A stretch of 64,000 bases of DNA from the NCBI RefSeq assembly GCF_964340395.1, contig NC_135564.1, positions 6,380,861-6,444,860 on the forward strand, in the 5' to 3' direction. The notes beneath the pieces were generated by a model. The model worked only from the letters and a program-made list of their open reading frames with translations, was not told the origin of the DNA and did not search any database. This document shows, one piece after another, positions 1 to 14,945 of the stretch. The DNA is from Glandiceps talaboti. Lineage: Eukaryota; Hemichordata; Enteropneusta; Spengelidae. Within the stretch, counting starts at the first letter, position 1; each line of letters begins with the position of its first letter. The position numbers and the translations under genes were made by a program.

Positions 1-1366
1 GACAACAATGTACACAGTCAGACTACAATGTACACAGTCAGACTACAATATACAGTCAGACAACAATGTACACAGTCAAACTACAATGAACATAGTCAGA
101 CTACAATGTACACCGTCAGACTACAATGTACATAGACTACAATGAACAGTCAGACTACAATATACACAGTCAGACTACAATGTACACAGTCAGACTACAA
201 TGTACACAGTCAGACTACAATGTACACAGTCAGACTACAATGTACAGTCAGACTACAATGTACACAGTCAGACTACAATGAACATAGTCAGACTACAATG
301 TACAGTCAGACTACAATGAACACAGTCAGACTACAATGTAAACAGTCAGACTACAGTGAACACAGTCAGACTACAATGAACACAGTCAGACTACAATGTA
401 CACAGTCAGACTACAATGTACACAGTCAGACTACAATGTACACAGTCAGACTACAGTGTACACAGTCAGACTACAATGTAGACAGTCAGACTACAATGTA
501 CACAGTCAGACTACAATGTACACAGTCAGACTACAATGTACACGGTCAGACTACAATGTACAGTCAGACTACAATGAACACAGTCAGACTACATTGTACA
601 CAGTCAGACTACAATGTACACGGTCAGACTACAATGTACACGGTCAGACTACAATGTACAGTCAGACTACAATGAACACAGTCAGACTACATTGTACACA
701 GTCAGACTACAATGAACACAGTCAGACTACAATGTACACAGTCAGACAACAATGTACAGTCAGACTACCATGAACACAGTCAAACTACAATGAACACAGT
801 CAGACTACAATGTACACAGTCAGACTACAATGTACACAGTCAGACTACAATGTACAGTCAGACTACATTGTACACAGTCAGACTACAATGTACAGACTAC
901 AATGTACATAGACAACAATGTATACAGTCAGACTAAAATGAACACACACTACAATGAACAGTCAGACTACAATGAAGTCAGTCAGACTACAATGTACACA
1001 GTCAGACTACAATGAAGTCAGTCAGACTACAATGAACACAGTCAGACTACAATGTACACAGACTACAATGTACACAGTCAGACTACAATGAACACAGACT
1101 ACAATGTACACAGTCAGACTACAATGTACAGACTACAGTGTACACAGTCAGACTACAATGAACACAGTCAGACTACAATGTACACAGTCAGACTACAATG
1201 TACACAGTCAGACTACAATGTACACAGTCAGACTACAATGAACATAGTCAGACTACAATGAAGTCAGTCAGACTACAATGTACACAGTCAGACTACAATG
1301 AACACAGTCAGACTACAATGAAGTCAGTCAGACTACAATGTACACAGTCAGACTACAATGTACAAG
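1..1366. repeat. 20-bp minisatellite array
   Basis: About 70 copies of a 20-bp unit, consensus CACAGTCAGACTACAATGTA, run in from the left edge of the window. Variants are 13-18-bp truncated units (TACAGTCAGAC, TACAGACTAC) and a TGAAC or TGAAGTCAG substitution. Long open frames here follow from the lack of stops in the unit and are not genes. The array ends where AAGGGTACACATTCAAG begins. Confidence 0.97.
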
Positions 1367-3679
1367 GGTACACATTCAAGCATTAAAGGAGGAGTCTGGG
1401 AATTCAAGCAGTGTAGTTTTGTCACTTAGTGTCAATAAAATATACACACACTGGCGCCTATGAAGGATACAAGCTATCACTCATAACCAAAATATGACTT
1501 TAACATTTGCTGATAACACTTTTGGGAATATAGGAGTCTATATTGAAGGTACAACATATGTGATACCATGTATTGATTTCCACACTTCTCTACTGCATTT
1601 CATAAAACATCCAAATCATTTATCATCTATTATTCAGAGGGTTCTATACTTGCTATAATTTTACAGGTACAGTATTTTCAAACAGATTTATTACTGGCCA
1701 TGTTTTCTCTTGTACATTCAAGTATATTTTATAGTCACTTGTTTCTTTTCATGAATGGATTACTGTATGTAACGTATTTGGTCTTTTGTTTGGTTGTTTC
1801 TTGTTTTCCAAGGAACAATATGCCTGTTTTTTTTTTCTTTTTAACATTCACATAATGTAAGGCAGCATTGTCTAGACGATGGCATAATCACAAAGAATAC
1901 ATAGTCACACACGGCTAATTGTCACATATCACTCTCTTCCTATACACTCTTAACCTTACTTTAATAAGAAATATTTTTAGCTCTCTCCACCCTCATGAAT
2001 TTATCAAACTTGGGTTTGAGACAATTCCTACTATATTTTCCTGTTTTTTCTTCTTTTTTTCGTGTTTTTTTTGTTTATTTTTTTGCAAACTACACTCACA
2101 CACTACAGTATGGTTTATTTGAAAAAAACCTTGCCATGTCAATTATCAAAATGTAACACTGCAGGGGATGAGTTTCCATGGCAACTTGCTCATCCCAAGT
2201 CATTAGAAGATATCAATGGAAGACTATTTCATACTTGTTGCTATGGAAACAGCACAGAAAAGGCTGGGTCTATGTAATGGTAATTTTCTTTGCCTGCAGG
2301 ATTGTCAAAATGCTGTGAACAGTGACTTTTTACCCTTTTACTTTTGACAGTCATTGAGACTATCTTTTCATATCAAAACAACCCTCCACAAGAAATATGA
2401 TTTTTATTTTTGCCTCTAGGATATAACAAAATGCTTTGAACGATGACTTTTTACCTTTTACTGTAACTGTAATATGTCAAACAGTATTTTTTTTTTAAAA
2501 ATCATTATATCAAAAATATGAATTTATGATCAATGTTTGAATGATTTTTTAAAAAGTTAATTCTTTTGCAAATTAAGAACAAATTTTTGAAAACAAAAAC
2601 AAATGTAGAGCGGGGGAATAATTTGAAGGGTGGTATTTTCTTTGAACAATAGTGATATTTTTATGAAATTCCATTTTTGAAACTGTGTTTTATTATTCAA
2701 GTTGTTAATATTTGGGCCAGCTTTAATTTTGAATGAATTTTATCAACTCATTTCTTTATCTCAGCCACAACAGTTATAATGTTACCTTTTGTATTCTGTA
2801 TATTTTAATGGTTTTTGTGTGTGGGAAAATGTCACTAGCTTGGAGGTACATCCTGTCATACATACATATATGTATGTTTTCATTTTCATTTTAAATATTG
2901 AAATCCAGGATCAAGCTCAGAAATCAGAAGCCAGCTCTGGTGATTATACGATGCATCATGCACTTCAAACACAATACAGCTTCATTAGAATGATGTTGTA
3001 CCCTGCCAACCAATGACATTGGCTGTTTACTGCTGACTTTGATTGCCTTCCACTCCTCAGTAACCATAGAAACCACATCACTCACTCCTTGGTAATCTAC
3101 TTTTACTTTCTGTCCAGACAAACCTAGAGACAATTAATCCCTAAAGCTTGAGAATAGGACCTGACAACAATCTGTTGAATAATGACAGGTTGAAGTCTAC
3201 TTTCATTTGTCAGCAACACAGTTGTATAAGATATATGATAAGAATACCAAGTCTGCCGGCATAATGTACAAGTCTACAAGATATGATGGTTCAATACCAC
3301 TACATGTTTGTATATGTCGTACATTGTAATTATTAAGAATATTATTAGGTCTGGCTGTAAAAATAACAAAGTATCATCATATACAAATACACTGCTGTGA
3401 TAGCTACTAATTTTCAAGTTCCAATAGCTGGTACAAGTATTTGTATTTTTCCTAAAATTTACAATTGCTGACAAACAGGTAATCTAGCAAGGTGTTCAAT
3501 AACGGCTATGGAAGAAGAAAGAAATGTGGAAGTAGGAGATCCATTCTGAGCTGATTGTTTACATATGGACACCAATGCCACAAAAGGCCATTCAGCTTTA
3601 TTAAAAGGATAGGAGTAGTTCAGGGCAAAAACTTGGTTCATTTTTAACAGGCAAAAGGAAACACTAGCTTCTAGGACTG

Positions 3680-4395
3680 TACATGAGACAAACTTGTTAG
3701 TTTCAAATAGAACATGAACTGCAGTAGATGGATATCTGGCTTTATATGGGGCTGTAGTAGATGGACATGGACTTGACATGGGGCAAACTTGTCAGTTTCA
3801 AGTGGAACATGAACAGCAGTAGATGGCCGTAGGACTTTACATGAGGCTGCAGTAGATGGACTTGGGGCTTTTAATACATGAGAGTTTCAAATGGAACATG
3901 AACAGCAGTAGATGGCCGTAGGACTTTACATGAGGCTGCAGTAGATGGACTTGGGGCTTTTAATACATGAGAGTTTCAAATGGAACATGAACAGCAGTAG
4001 ATGGACACGAGAGTTACATGGGTCAAACTTGTCAGTTTTAAATGGAACATGAACTGCAGTATATGGACATAGACTTTACATGAGACAACTTGTCAGTTGC
4101 AAGTGGAACATGAACAGCAGTAGATGAACACGAGATTTATATGAGAAAAACTTTTCTGTTTCAAGTGGAACATAAACTGCAGTAGATGGACATGAGATTT
4201 ACATGAGACAAACTTGTCAGTTTCAAATGGAACATGAACAGCAGTAGCTGGATATGGGACTTTACATGAGACAAACTTGTCAGTTGCAAGTGGCACGTGA
4301 ACAGCAGTAGATGGACACGAGACTTACATGGGACAAACTTTTCAGTTGCAAGTGGCACATGAACAGCAGTAGATGGATATGGGACTTTACTTGAG
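3680..4395. repeat. Imperfect ~62-bp tandem repeat
   Basis: About ten or eleven diverged units share the phrases AACATGAACAGCAGTAGATGG, ACTTTACATGAG and CAAACTTGTCAGTTTCAA. The block near 3795-3995 contains a longer, nearly identical duplication that includes CTTGGGGCTTTTAATACATG. Minus-strand frames through it are repeat-derived. Confidence 0.9.
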
Positions 4396-5243
4396 ATAAC
4401 CTTGATGAAAACAACTAATGTACCCATGTGTCCTGTAAGTTTTGTGTGCATTTGACCTCCCTGACAGAAAACCACACATTCCAGCAACTCAGTCAATGGT
4501 ATTGAAGGAAGCATCTCTTTAAAATAAAGTAGTATTCTCTGAGTGAAATGTCTTTTCTTTCCTCTCCATCTTACTTTAAATGCATTAATGACTGTGAGTT
4601 TAAGACCACCTGTTTGGCATAATCATTATTACACAATAACCTGTCGGACTTTAATGGCTTCCTAGGTTCCTACAACCATAACAGAAGTTGACTGAAAAAC
4701 ACAATTAATGTTTTTAATTCTTCTAGACTTGCTTTATTGCAATCTTATGGATGCAGTTAATGGTTTGATGATCTACATGCAATTACTGCATGAATTTACA
4801 GTTATGTATTCACAACAATGGAACACTTCGATTATGTCATTACAGATTCAAAAGAAAAATCAAAATATTTTGCCATAATTTTGTATTTTTCTGTATTTCA
4901 AGTCATATTCTGATGCAGTTATACATAAATGTAAACCCTCTATTGTATAAAATGACATTTTTTTAATTCGACCTTTATGTTTCCTGCCTTTTTTAATTGA
5001 AATATTCTTTCATCATTACAATATCATAGCTAATATTGCAACAACTTCAATGTCATCACTTCTTTCGTAAAAAAGATGAAAATGTTATCAAATTTAGAGA
5101 AATTATCATGACGGGTGACGACACTTTTACAGAAATTGCTAATCTACTAAAAATTACAAAATCAAAAAATACTATAAAATATGCAGACAAAGTTTGGTAA
5201 ATTGCAGGAAAAATCTGTACTGTAAGTGTAAAATGAGTGAAGA

Positions 5244-5347
5244 AATTCTATAAAATTTGCGGGAAAGATAAACCGTTACTGTAGAAATTCTATAAAATTT
5301 GCGGGAAAGATAAACCGTTACTGTAGAAATTCTATAAAATTTGCAAG
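5244..5347. repeat. Short 42-bp tandem duplication
   Basis: A 42-bp unit beginning AAATTCTATAAAATTTGCGG and ending CCGTTACTGTAG occurs twice without change. A third, partial and diverged copy follows (AAATTCTATAAAATTTGCAA). Diverged relatives of the AAAATTTGC phrase flank it. Confidence 0.9.
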
Positions 5348-7386
5348 AAAAGTTTGTAATATATTGCAGAAAAACTGTACTGTAAAATCACTGACGAAAA
5401 ACATGAAATCTGTAAAAAAAAAAAAACGTATCAATGTGAGTCTTTAACTATCAAGGACATGGGTCAACTGGCATTACCTCAATTTTCATCCGAGAGACAG
5501 CAATCGAAAAATAAATGACGCATGCAAATAAATATTTGAAGAACAACGATCAATATTTTATTTTGGCCTTGTAATAACAGGAGTGTTAACGGAACTCATA
5601 TGACCTCTACTCTCACATACATTAGCCAACAGTGTGCAAGTCAGTCTCCAGCCAATCAGTGTATGTATCTCATCTACACATATTTACAAATCAACCCACC
5701 TATAAGAACTAGTCTCTCATAGCCTGATAGCTACACTATCCAGGCTTTATTAACCCTGCGTGACAAGCGAAAAGTGTTAGCCACATGCACGCAGTCTGAA
5801 ACATTTTCCATAGCAACCATATTGGATATATCTCAAGGATACAGGTCTGATCAATTTGACCAGCTTCAATCTGTGTATGGCCAACATTAAACATTTCTTG
5901 TCTTCATACCAAGTACAGCTTCAGTCTCACCTACAAACTAGTCTAAATGGAGATTTCATTTTTGAGCGAGAAAACCGAGAACAAATTTAGATCATCATTA
6001 CAATGACCACATTAGCCATAAGAACAAATCTCTAATTATCCACACCAAGACCAACATCAATTTGTCAACCAACCTCTGCTCCTCCAAAATTTCCCTCTGG
6101 CCAATCAGCACCATTCTTTTGTCAACCAATGACCTTTAATTTCCTTAAGCCAATCAATATCATCCTTTCAAACAATCTCAGTCACTGTTGCTTCACACCA
6201 ACCAGTGTCATTCTTTTGTCAACCAATCTCAAATTGTTTCTTAAGTTTCTCTCTCTTTGGCCAACCACAATCATTGTTACATACAAAAAAAGACCTTCAA
6301 AATGTGTCTTTTTCATCAAGTAGGTCAAAAAGTGTGAGTTACATCAGAAACAAGCCCTCTAGCCAACAGAAACTGATCTTACATTTGTATTAGGTTGTTC
6401 ACTGAACTAGCCAATCATAATCATAGTTTCAATTACTTTGATATTCAGCATGATAAATGTGCACATTTTATCTATACAAATTACAATATTTCACTTTTTT
6501 CACTCCCTCTATCTGTCTTCCCCAAGAGAGATAAGCAAAGCAATTAAACGAGATTGGATGTTGGTGCAATTCTTGGTCTACGTCACTGCATCCCAAGATG
6601 TTTGATTTCATCTACTTTTCAGACTGATAAACCTATTTTGGTCTGTTCTATCTTTGGGGAAGCAAATAATCATTATCAGTGAAAACCTTTGGGATTGTAA
6701 CTGAATACTAGTGTATCTACGAGACGAGTTCATATTTTTGTCTACAAATCTACCTTGGAGACATGGTTTCTTTGAAGTATACAATATTTGAAAAGCAAGA
6801 AATGTTACAAGGCTCTTGTGAAGGTTTTTCTGTATAACTTGAGGCTAATCAACGTGTCCATCTCCATTTCGTATTCAATTCTATTTTCACTACTATTACA
6901 TTACTATCAAAAGAAGACCATTACTGTGTACAAAAATTACCCTCACTGCAAATAACCATTGTATGAAGCTCCACAGTGTTAAAACATACAAACATTGGTG
7001 AAACTACCTTCATCTGATAAGACCGTGATCAATCTGAATTGACATTTGCCCCAGACTTGTGACACTTTCCAAACCACAAAATATCAGAATCAGAGATAGT
7101 ATAAAATGTACATTGTTATTTATTCATATCATGTATAAATGCAGACATTCAAAGTGTTATTTCAAAGTTGTACTGCGTACACTAAATACAATGTCATTTT
7201 CAATTACTCGTAATACTAGTATTTTCTGTACATTTCATAGACTTCAAATTTTCATGACGTGTATTCATCACCATTGGTGAAGAGAGTCATGCACACACAC
7301 ACACGGAAACAAACACGCACCTTTACAATTATAGAGATGTATACAGTATGCACATGCTGAAGCACAAGCATGGATATACCTGTATG

Positions 7387-7389
<3 letters not shown>

Positions 7390-7449
<60 letters not shown>
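7390..7449. repeat. (CA)n microsatellite
   Basis: An uninterrupted dinucleotide run of about 30 CA units. Shorter CA runs precede it near 7292. Confidence 0.98.
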
Positions 7450-7450
<1 letters not shown>

Positions 7451-9231
7451 ACTTACAATTCTACTGGTAACCATAGACTTCAAGAAAATTATAAGCTGTG
7501 CTAGAAACAAGTCAAATTTGTTCATTATTTCACATTCATGACGGTTCAAGTTTTTGAGAGTAAAATCAGTGTTTTCAAACTTAGCGTTTCACATGATATC
7601 AACATTGGTTGGGATGGATGACCATGTAGTTGACATGATATTCATGTCCCAAACATTGACTTGTTAATGTTATTAAGCTTATGCTGCCAACATTCATTGA
7701 TGAAATCTAGTTAACTAGTACAAGGTCATAGCATGTATATCAAGTAATATACCCTAGTGACAAACTTTGTAATTGGGTGATGAGTTATGGCATTGAATTC
7801 AATAGGTTTGCAATTTAGTCCAACTTGTCCCATCGGCCTTATCACAATGATTCGTGCCATTGGCCTTATTACTAAGGTTCTTCCCATTTAATGTATCACG
7901 ACATCCCTATCTCACCAACCTATCTCACCAACCTATCCCATTAGCCTGTCCTACCAACCAGTCCCAAAAGCCAATTCTGCTGACCATCCCCCACCGTTAG
8001 GATCTTGTCCCACTACTCAGTCTGACACCTCATAGGCCAATTCCACTCGAATCCCAACTCGATAAACACCATAGCCATGTACAATATGATATCTCACATA
8101 ACTAACTAATATCTATGAAGGGACAATATCTCACATAACTGGGTTTAAACAATCCTAATATTCATATTTTCTTTATGTATGTTTTTATCACATTACAATA
8201 AAATGCAAGTACAAAGTTATAAAAATATAAACCAAAATGGCTCAGACTTTATAATCCAATATCTTATGAGAAAGTATTTTTTTACTGTTTCACTTTATGG
8301 TTGAATTTTATGTGTGAAATTTGTTACATGTATATATGCAAGTAATAGTAGTAGCATGCCAGTAGATAATTAAATTGAATTTTATTTATTCAATTAAACT
8401 TGACGACAGTGTAAGTTCTGCATGGTTATTCTGTATACCCTGTAGGGATGTCACTATCAAACTGATTTCATCATCTCACCAAACATTTCATCTAACTTCA
8501 AAACAGAAATCTACATTTTTCACAGAAATGTGAATTTTAAGAAAATCGTATAAACTATATCTTGTATTTTCTTTATCTAAGTGTTTACTGATTTTTCTTA
8601 CTTACTTTATTTTCACAGATTTTTTTTTATTGCCACATATTTCTAATACCTTTTTCATTTGTGAAAGCTCTTCAGAAAGCTTGCTGAATATAAATCTCCA
8701 CTGTACAAATTTTCATTTAGTTTATATTCCACTGCTGTTGTGGGATAGAAAGCTGTTCCAATAGTTGAGTAGATTTTACATCTAAGGAGCTAGCTGCACT
8801 TACAATGACATTCATATGTACTATGTACAGTTCTTTGTTTGGCAATGTTTCATATCTGAAATCACATGCTATTTGTAATTATTTAATGGACTTCACTGCT
8901 TCAGTTCAAATGGGTACACACTAAAGATCAATAGAACGGACACTGTATTGATTAGAGACAAAATCTACCAGCTACATGTAGCTATTGTACAACAAATGCA
9001 GTGAGTGTACTATACTATACTGTACGTACAACAGTTGACTGACTCTTCAATTTATACATGCTAGGGAGTTAATGTTACGGTTGAGTTGTGGATAGAAATA
9101 GAGTAAGACTCCCTAGCATAACCTGATTTTAATATATCATGGCAACCACTTGCAGGTAACTGTTCTACATTTGACCAAGACTGTAAGTTACCTGTCTACC
9201 AATGTTTGTATCTCCAGTACAGAAAACAGCC

Positions 9232-9595
9232 ACAATCCCTGTGTGTATGTTTACATGTCTTTCTACCTATCTATATAGCTCTTTGTCTACCTGTCTGCCT
9301 ATAATTATATGTCTGTGTTGGGCTATATCAACCTGTCTGTCTCCGGCTCTGTCTGTCTGTCTGTCTGTCTGTGAATCTGCATATCTAATGTGTATATGTG
9401 TGTGTTGATCTATACCTGCCCGCCTCTCCATCTGTCAGTCTGTTTCTCTGCCTCTCCATCTGTCAGTCTGTCTCTGTGTCTGTCCTGTCTGTTTGTCTGT
9501 CTCCCTTTCTGTGTCTATCTGTCACAGTGTGGATCTATCTGCCTATCTATATATTGATCTGTATGTGTCTGTGTACTTATCTGTCTGGCAATATA
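9232..9595. repeat. Degenerate CTGT/CTAT-rich repeat
   Basis: An impure tetranucleotide-derived stretch of CTGTCTGT and CTATCTAT motifs, with internal imperfect copies of CTGCCTCTCCATCTGTCAGTC. Plus-strand frames read through it as Cys/Leu/Ser-rich peptides and are not credible genes. Confidence 0.85.
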
Positions 9596-12500
9596 ACCTA
9601 GTAGTACAGCAACTCAAATGACCTTCAAATATTAAAAAAATTGACAATACCATTACAGCACTTTTTTTTTATTATCTTCAGTTGCAATAACTTATTGATA
9701 AGTAGGTTTTTATAAATTTATCATGCAAAGTTTGAAAACATACTCGGTAAAAATCAATAGAAATTATATTAGAGTAAATAAAGACAACAATCAAAGTATA
9801 TTTAAAGACATCAATAGAATACATATTTTGACTTATGAAATAGATACAGGTGCCTATACCACTATTACACACTGTGATTTTTATTACACATTAATACATA
9901 ATGCAGTTTTTATTTGTGGATTTCCATAAAAAATTTGAACATTTTAACTAGGCATTTTTATTGCTACTACAAATCTTACACTTTTTTACAACCATACTAG
10001 CCATTCTCTGACTGTAAGTGATACTGCAAAAATATTCTCCAAAAGAAATCTTGATTATCATTTTTTCCACAAATCTTCTTTTAGGTGTATGTGTTTGCCT
10101 GACCTATGTTTGGACAATAAAAAGATGAAATGCGAGTGTGATCTACCATGAATGGTTTCCAATAACTAAAATCACACCTTAAAATGAAAATCACTGCATT
10201 TGACTACTCCAGTGGGGTGAAGACAACAAAAAGAATGGCCTGTTATCAAGCTAGTCAATTAGTTGGAAATTCTACCTTGCCCACTGACATTAAATATATG
10301 TAAAATCAGTCCGACCACATGACACACAACAGAGCTGAACAACAACACACTGGTTTCATTTTCTAAATTATTTCATTTCTAGCTTTTCGAATAATAGGAA
10401 GAAAGTTATCACTAGGCAACGGTAACCAATAGCAACTCTTTTGATGATATCTGTTGTAATAAATACTTGGCCACTTTGAGAAAATAATCTGAGTGGTGGA
10501 CAGGAATGATATTATTTTTATGTTTCTTTCAATATCTCTACATTGTTTATGTATTGAATGTTTAACACTAACTAATAGTGACATTAACTCTAACCTGAAA
10601 GTAGACGTTAAAATAATTGCATAGTCTGTCTGTTAATTACTAACTATAGGGACAGTAACTAACTTAGACAACACAATAATTGTTTAGTATGCCTGTTAAT
10701 TGCTACTATTTGTGTAACAAAATACTATTTCTTTATTCACCTCACATCATTCTAATTACTTAACTTTTCAAAGTAGATGAAGGTATATCCTAATTGCATT
10801 TTACCATAAATAAAAAAGTAAAAGTTCTTTTATCACATCATAATTTGTACTGTCATGTCCTACTTACTGTTTTCAAAATAATACCATTCTTGAAAAGGCA
10901 TGTACACCATACAGACATTTAAACTAAGGTCGCAGAGACAAACACAGACACTCTTTACAATTCTGATTCGGCTTCTGTTGTGTGTTTTTTTTATTACTCT
11001 AAGGAGTACAACCCGAGATCAACCATGCACCAAACAACATTATAGTATATTCTCTTTCTCTACCTATGTCATTTTAAAACACACACTCTTCATATCTTAC
11101 ATACAAAATAAATTCACGAGACTTTCTTCTACTAAAGGTTCACTATTAAGTTAATGAAATCCTGGTTTCCAGAGCTTGACTAAATATATCATTCATCCGA
11201 ACTACCACAGTGCCAACATGACATTACAAATTTGCATTACTCCAAAGGACATAAACAGCTTGGCTTATCAATTTTTCACAATGTGTGGGTGGGAATAAGG
11301 ATAATATTTCAAATACTCTCTTGCTCTCAAAAACATTTCTAACTGTATCACAAGAAATGGAGAATATAGTTGTATGACCTGTGACCCACAAGAACCAACT
11401 AACATTCACTCCTCCAGTAATTATAAAATCAAGGAATTAACACCAGAAAACTGGTTTATGCATGTTTCATTTTGAAAATGTATTTGAGTTATACACGGTT
11501 ATAGGTAATAATTTCGTATTTAATTTTACAGTTTTTGATCAGATACTGTGTGTGACATTTCTGATCTTCGATTTACTGGGACTCGCCCCATTTATGGTTG
11601 CATGTCAAAATCCTTGTTTGGAGTTTCCCAAGTAATTTGTTTCAAACTACAATTTTTTCAGCACTACATTCTATTTTACAAACATAGAATAATAGTAATC
11701 TCTCAATGTAAACATCTAGATATGAAGGCTAACACTAAATCTCACCTCAATTAACTCTTCTGACAAGAAAATCAATTTTTTTAACTTCACTAAAACGCCT
11801 ATCTTTTAATTTCATCTTTTCCTTCACATAGCTGTGACCTTTGACACCAATCCTGACCTTTGACCAGCTGACAAGAAACTCGGCAATTTTACTAACTGTC
11901 TATTCAAATATTATCCAGGGAATTCTATTCCTGTCACTTTCACATTGCTTTTATTGACTTGAGTCAGATCTCATCTCTGTAGCCAATATTGCTATGATTA
12001 CAGCATTAACCCTGGATGGTGCAAGAACCTTTCACTATTTCATCTAAACCGTCCATTTGGGAGTTGATTTCAGATCTCATCAATGGATTAAAAGTTTTTT
12101 TTATTTCTGATCACATGATTGAGTTATCTTTTTGTCCTGTCTTCCTTAAATTCAGAACACATCCTAACTTGATGGAAAAATGTTGATCAATATCTGGAGG
12201 CATGATGCAAGTTTTCCAACTGCATTGAATCACTGCATAACATTTTAATAGCACTTTTCATCCTCAAATTTGTCTTCTTCAGGTTTAGGGATGTTTTTTT
12301 TTTTAGGGGAGGGGATATGTATTTAAAATATGACCAAGTAAATATAATTTAAAGTGTTACGAGGGGAGAAAATATTTGTTGTTGGCAGTTAAATAACAAA
12401 TAATCTATAGTATAAAATACAAATGTTAATTCCCATGGCTATAAGTTTATACTCTGTGCTATAAACTCAGCTATACCTTAGCTATACAATTTTATTCCAG

Positions 12501-13469
12501 GAGCTGTGTAAACTACATGTAGGTTATCTTTAGTTATTTACACAGAATATGGTTACTAAGTTATCTTTACTTATTTACACAGAGTATAGTAACTCAGTTA
12601 TGTTTAGTTATTTACACACAATACTGTAACTTAGCAGATAAAATATTCATTTTGTTAAGTGTCGTACATTATGGGTCCAACATGGTTTATGTTACATACT
12701 TAGCTTGAGCATATGACAATGTTGACAATGCTAACTGTCACAACAAAGCCACCTGTCATCATTATAGTTTGTCAAAATCTGACTTTTTCACTTATTTTGT
12801 GACTATTTTCTCCTTCCGACACCCACAGTGAGCATTATCCTAACAACAATACATGTATGATGTCAGAATTGGTCTGAAAACAACAATAAAACATTATAGA
12901 TTTGGAAAAAAAATGAAAAAGCATCGTAGGATTTTATGCCATGGTGTGTGTTGAGCGTGGAAATTCAGCAAATTTTATTCATCGATTCATCACTGGCTAT
13001 TGACATTTGTTAACAATACCTAATTCACTTCAAGCTATGGTGTCTCTTCACAATGTCAACATAATTATGTTACCATGGCAACAGACAGGAAGTCTTGTGA
13101 AAGTGGTTTGATCTGGCAGCAATGATGTAAAGCCTGGTGACATATACACTGTCGTAGAATTAGACTTATTTCATACAGGTGTACAACAAAGAAATTCAAC
13201 AAGATGGCAAATGGTTGAAGAAAGGTGATTATTGAATCAATATTTAATTTGAAGTCCAAGAAATTGCCTAGTTTTGGTATACAAAGGCAATATCAACTCT
13301 TATATTCATCTTTCTGTAAATGATGAAATATTAATTGTGATGCTGTAATTTTCATACAGGTGTGATGAAATGAAATATGTTCTCAATTTTGGATACTTTG
13401 AAAAAAATATATTGATTATTTCACGCAGAAATGGTGTCAAATAAACAAATCCTGTGCAAAAAACTTGAA

Positions 13470-13885
13470 TTTATGTTAAAATGTTGGACATTCACTTTAT
13501 CAAAAAATGTTGATTTTATTTTAAAATGCTGGACATTCACGTTATCAAAAAATGTTTGAATTTGTCGAAAAATGCTGGACATTCACTTTATCAAAAAATG
13601 TTGAATTTATGTTAAAATGTTGGACATTCACGTTATCAAAAAATGTTTGAATTTGTTGAAAAATGCTGGACATTCAAAAAATGTTGAATTTATGTAGAAA
13701 TGTTGGACATTCACTTTACATGTATCAAAAAATGTTGAATTTATTTTAAAATGCTGGACATTCACTTTATCAAAAAATATTTGAATTTATGTTAAAATGT
13801 TGGACATTCACTTTATCAAAAAATATTTGAATTTATGTTGAAATGTTGGACATTCTCTTTATCAAAAAATGTTTGAATTTGTAAA
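13470..13885. repeat. ~44-bp tandem repeat
   Basis: About nine units share ATGTTGGACATTCACTTTAT, CAAAAAATGTTGAATTTA and TGTTAAA. Two sub-variants (TTTATGTTAAAATG and TTTGTTGAAAAATG) alternate, and the units decay into related sequence up to about 14000. Confidence 0.93.
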
Positions 13886-14633
13886 GAAACATTGTATGGT
13901 TAATGTATACTGTGCAAAAAAATGTCAAATTTCTGCATAAAATATTCACGTGTCACTTTCTATGCAAAAATTACGTTGAATTTTTGTAAGAAATGCTGTG
14001 TGGTAAATCTTAGACATGGATTAAAATGAAGTATCTGGTTTATACACCTGTACAGGTGGCTGTATGTAAATCCATAATTTACAAAGTAATTGTCCTGGGT
14101 TGTGATATGTTTTCAATGGAAAGTACATGTATTAATCAATATCTAATCTATGGACGACGACAGATTCATGAAAGAGAAACTACACTTCAGAAATTCTGTG
14201 TTGACAGTTCTCAGCACGTCTTAGTAAAAGAATTGATATTTTATCTGTTAAGCAAAAGTTTCAATATCTTAGATCCACAAATGTAGGGTGATGACGACTT
14301 TTTAGTCTCGCAAAGAATCTGTTAATATTTGCTCATGACGTAAGGTGGCAATAATTTCATTGCACAAGACGTCTCTGGGATTGATAGAATGTTTGTTTAT
14401 AACACTGAAATCATGATAAATGAACAGAAGTACGTACGAGATAAGACAATGTATACAGAGATTTGAAAGGAACGGAAGAAGAAGAAAAATGACTTATATG
14501 AATGTTACTATTAAGTAATTAGATCACGAAGATAAAATAGAGGAGAGAGGAAAGGAGGGGCAGCAGAGCAGAGAAGAGATGAACTGATTAGAGAAGACAA
14601 GAAAAAAGACATGATGAGACAAGAAGAGACAAG

Positions 14634-14945
14634 ATGGAAAGAGAAGAGAAGAGAAGAGAAGAGAAGAGAAGAGAAGAGAAGAGAAGAGAAGAGAAGAGAA
14701 GAGAAGAGAAGAGAAGAGAGGAGAGGAGAGGAGAGGAGAGGAGAGGAGAAGAGAAGAGAAGAGAAGAGAAGAGAAGAGAAGAGAAGAGAGGAGAGGAGAG
14801 GAGAGGAGAGGAGAGGAGAGGAGAGGAGACGAGACGAGACGAGACGAGACGAGACGAGACGAGACGAGACGAGACGAGACGAGACGAGACGAGACGAGAC
14901 GAGACGAGACGAGACGAGACAAGACAAGACAAGACAAGACAAGAA
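14634..14945. repeat. Blockwise GAGAA/GAGAG/GAGAC pentamer satellite
   Basis: A five-base repeat whose last base changes in blocks: GAGAA, then GAGAG, GAGAA again, GAGAG again, then a long GAGAC block, and finally AAGAC. From about 14641 to 14828 the plus strand is pure purine. Every frame on both strands stays open because no pentamer phase creates a stop. The long Arg/Glu- or Ser/Leu-rich frames are therefore artefacts. Confidence 0.97.

Noticed and set aside
142-1386. Several overlapping plus-strand open frames of 60-177 codons rich in QSDYNVHSQTT-type peptide
   Set aside because: They are produced by the stop-free 20-bp minisatellite, in all three frames in turn.
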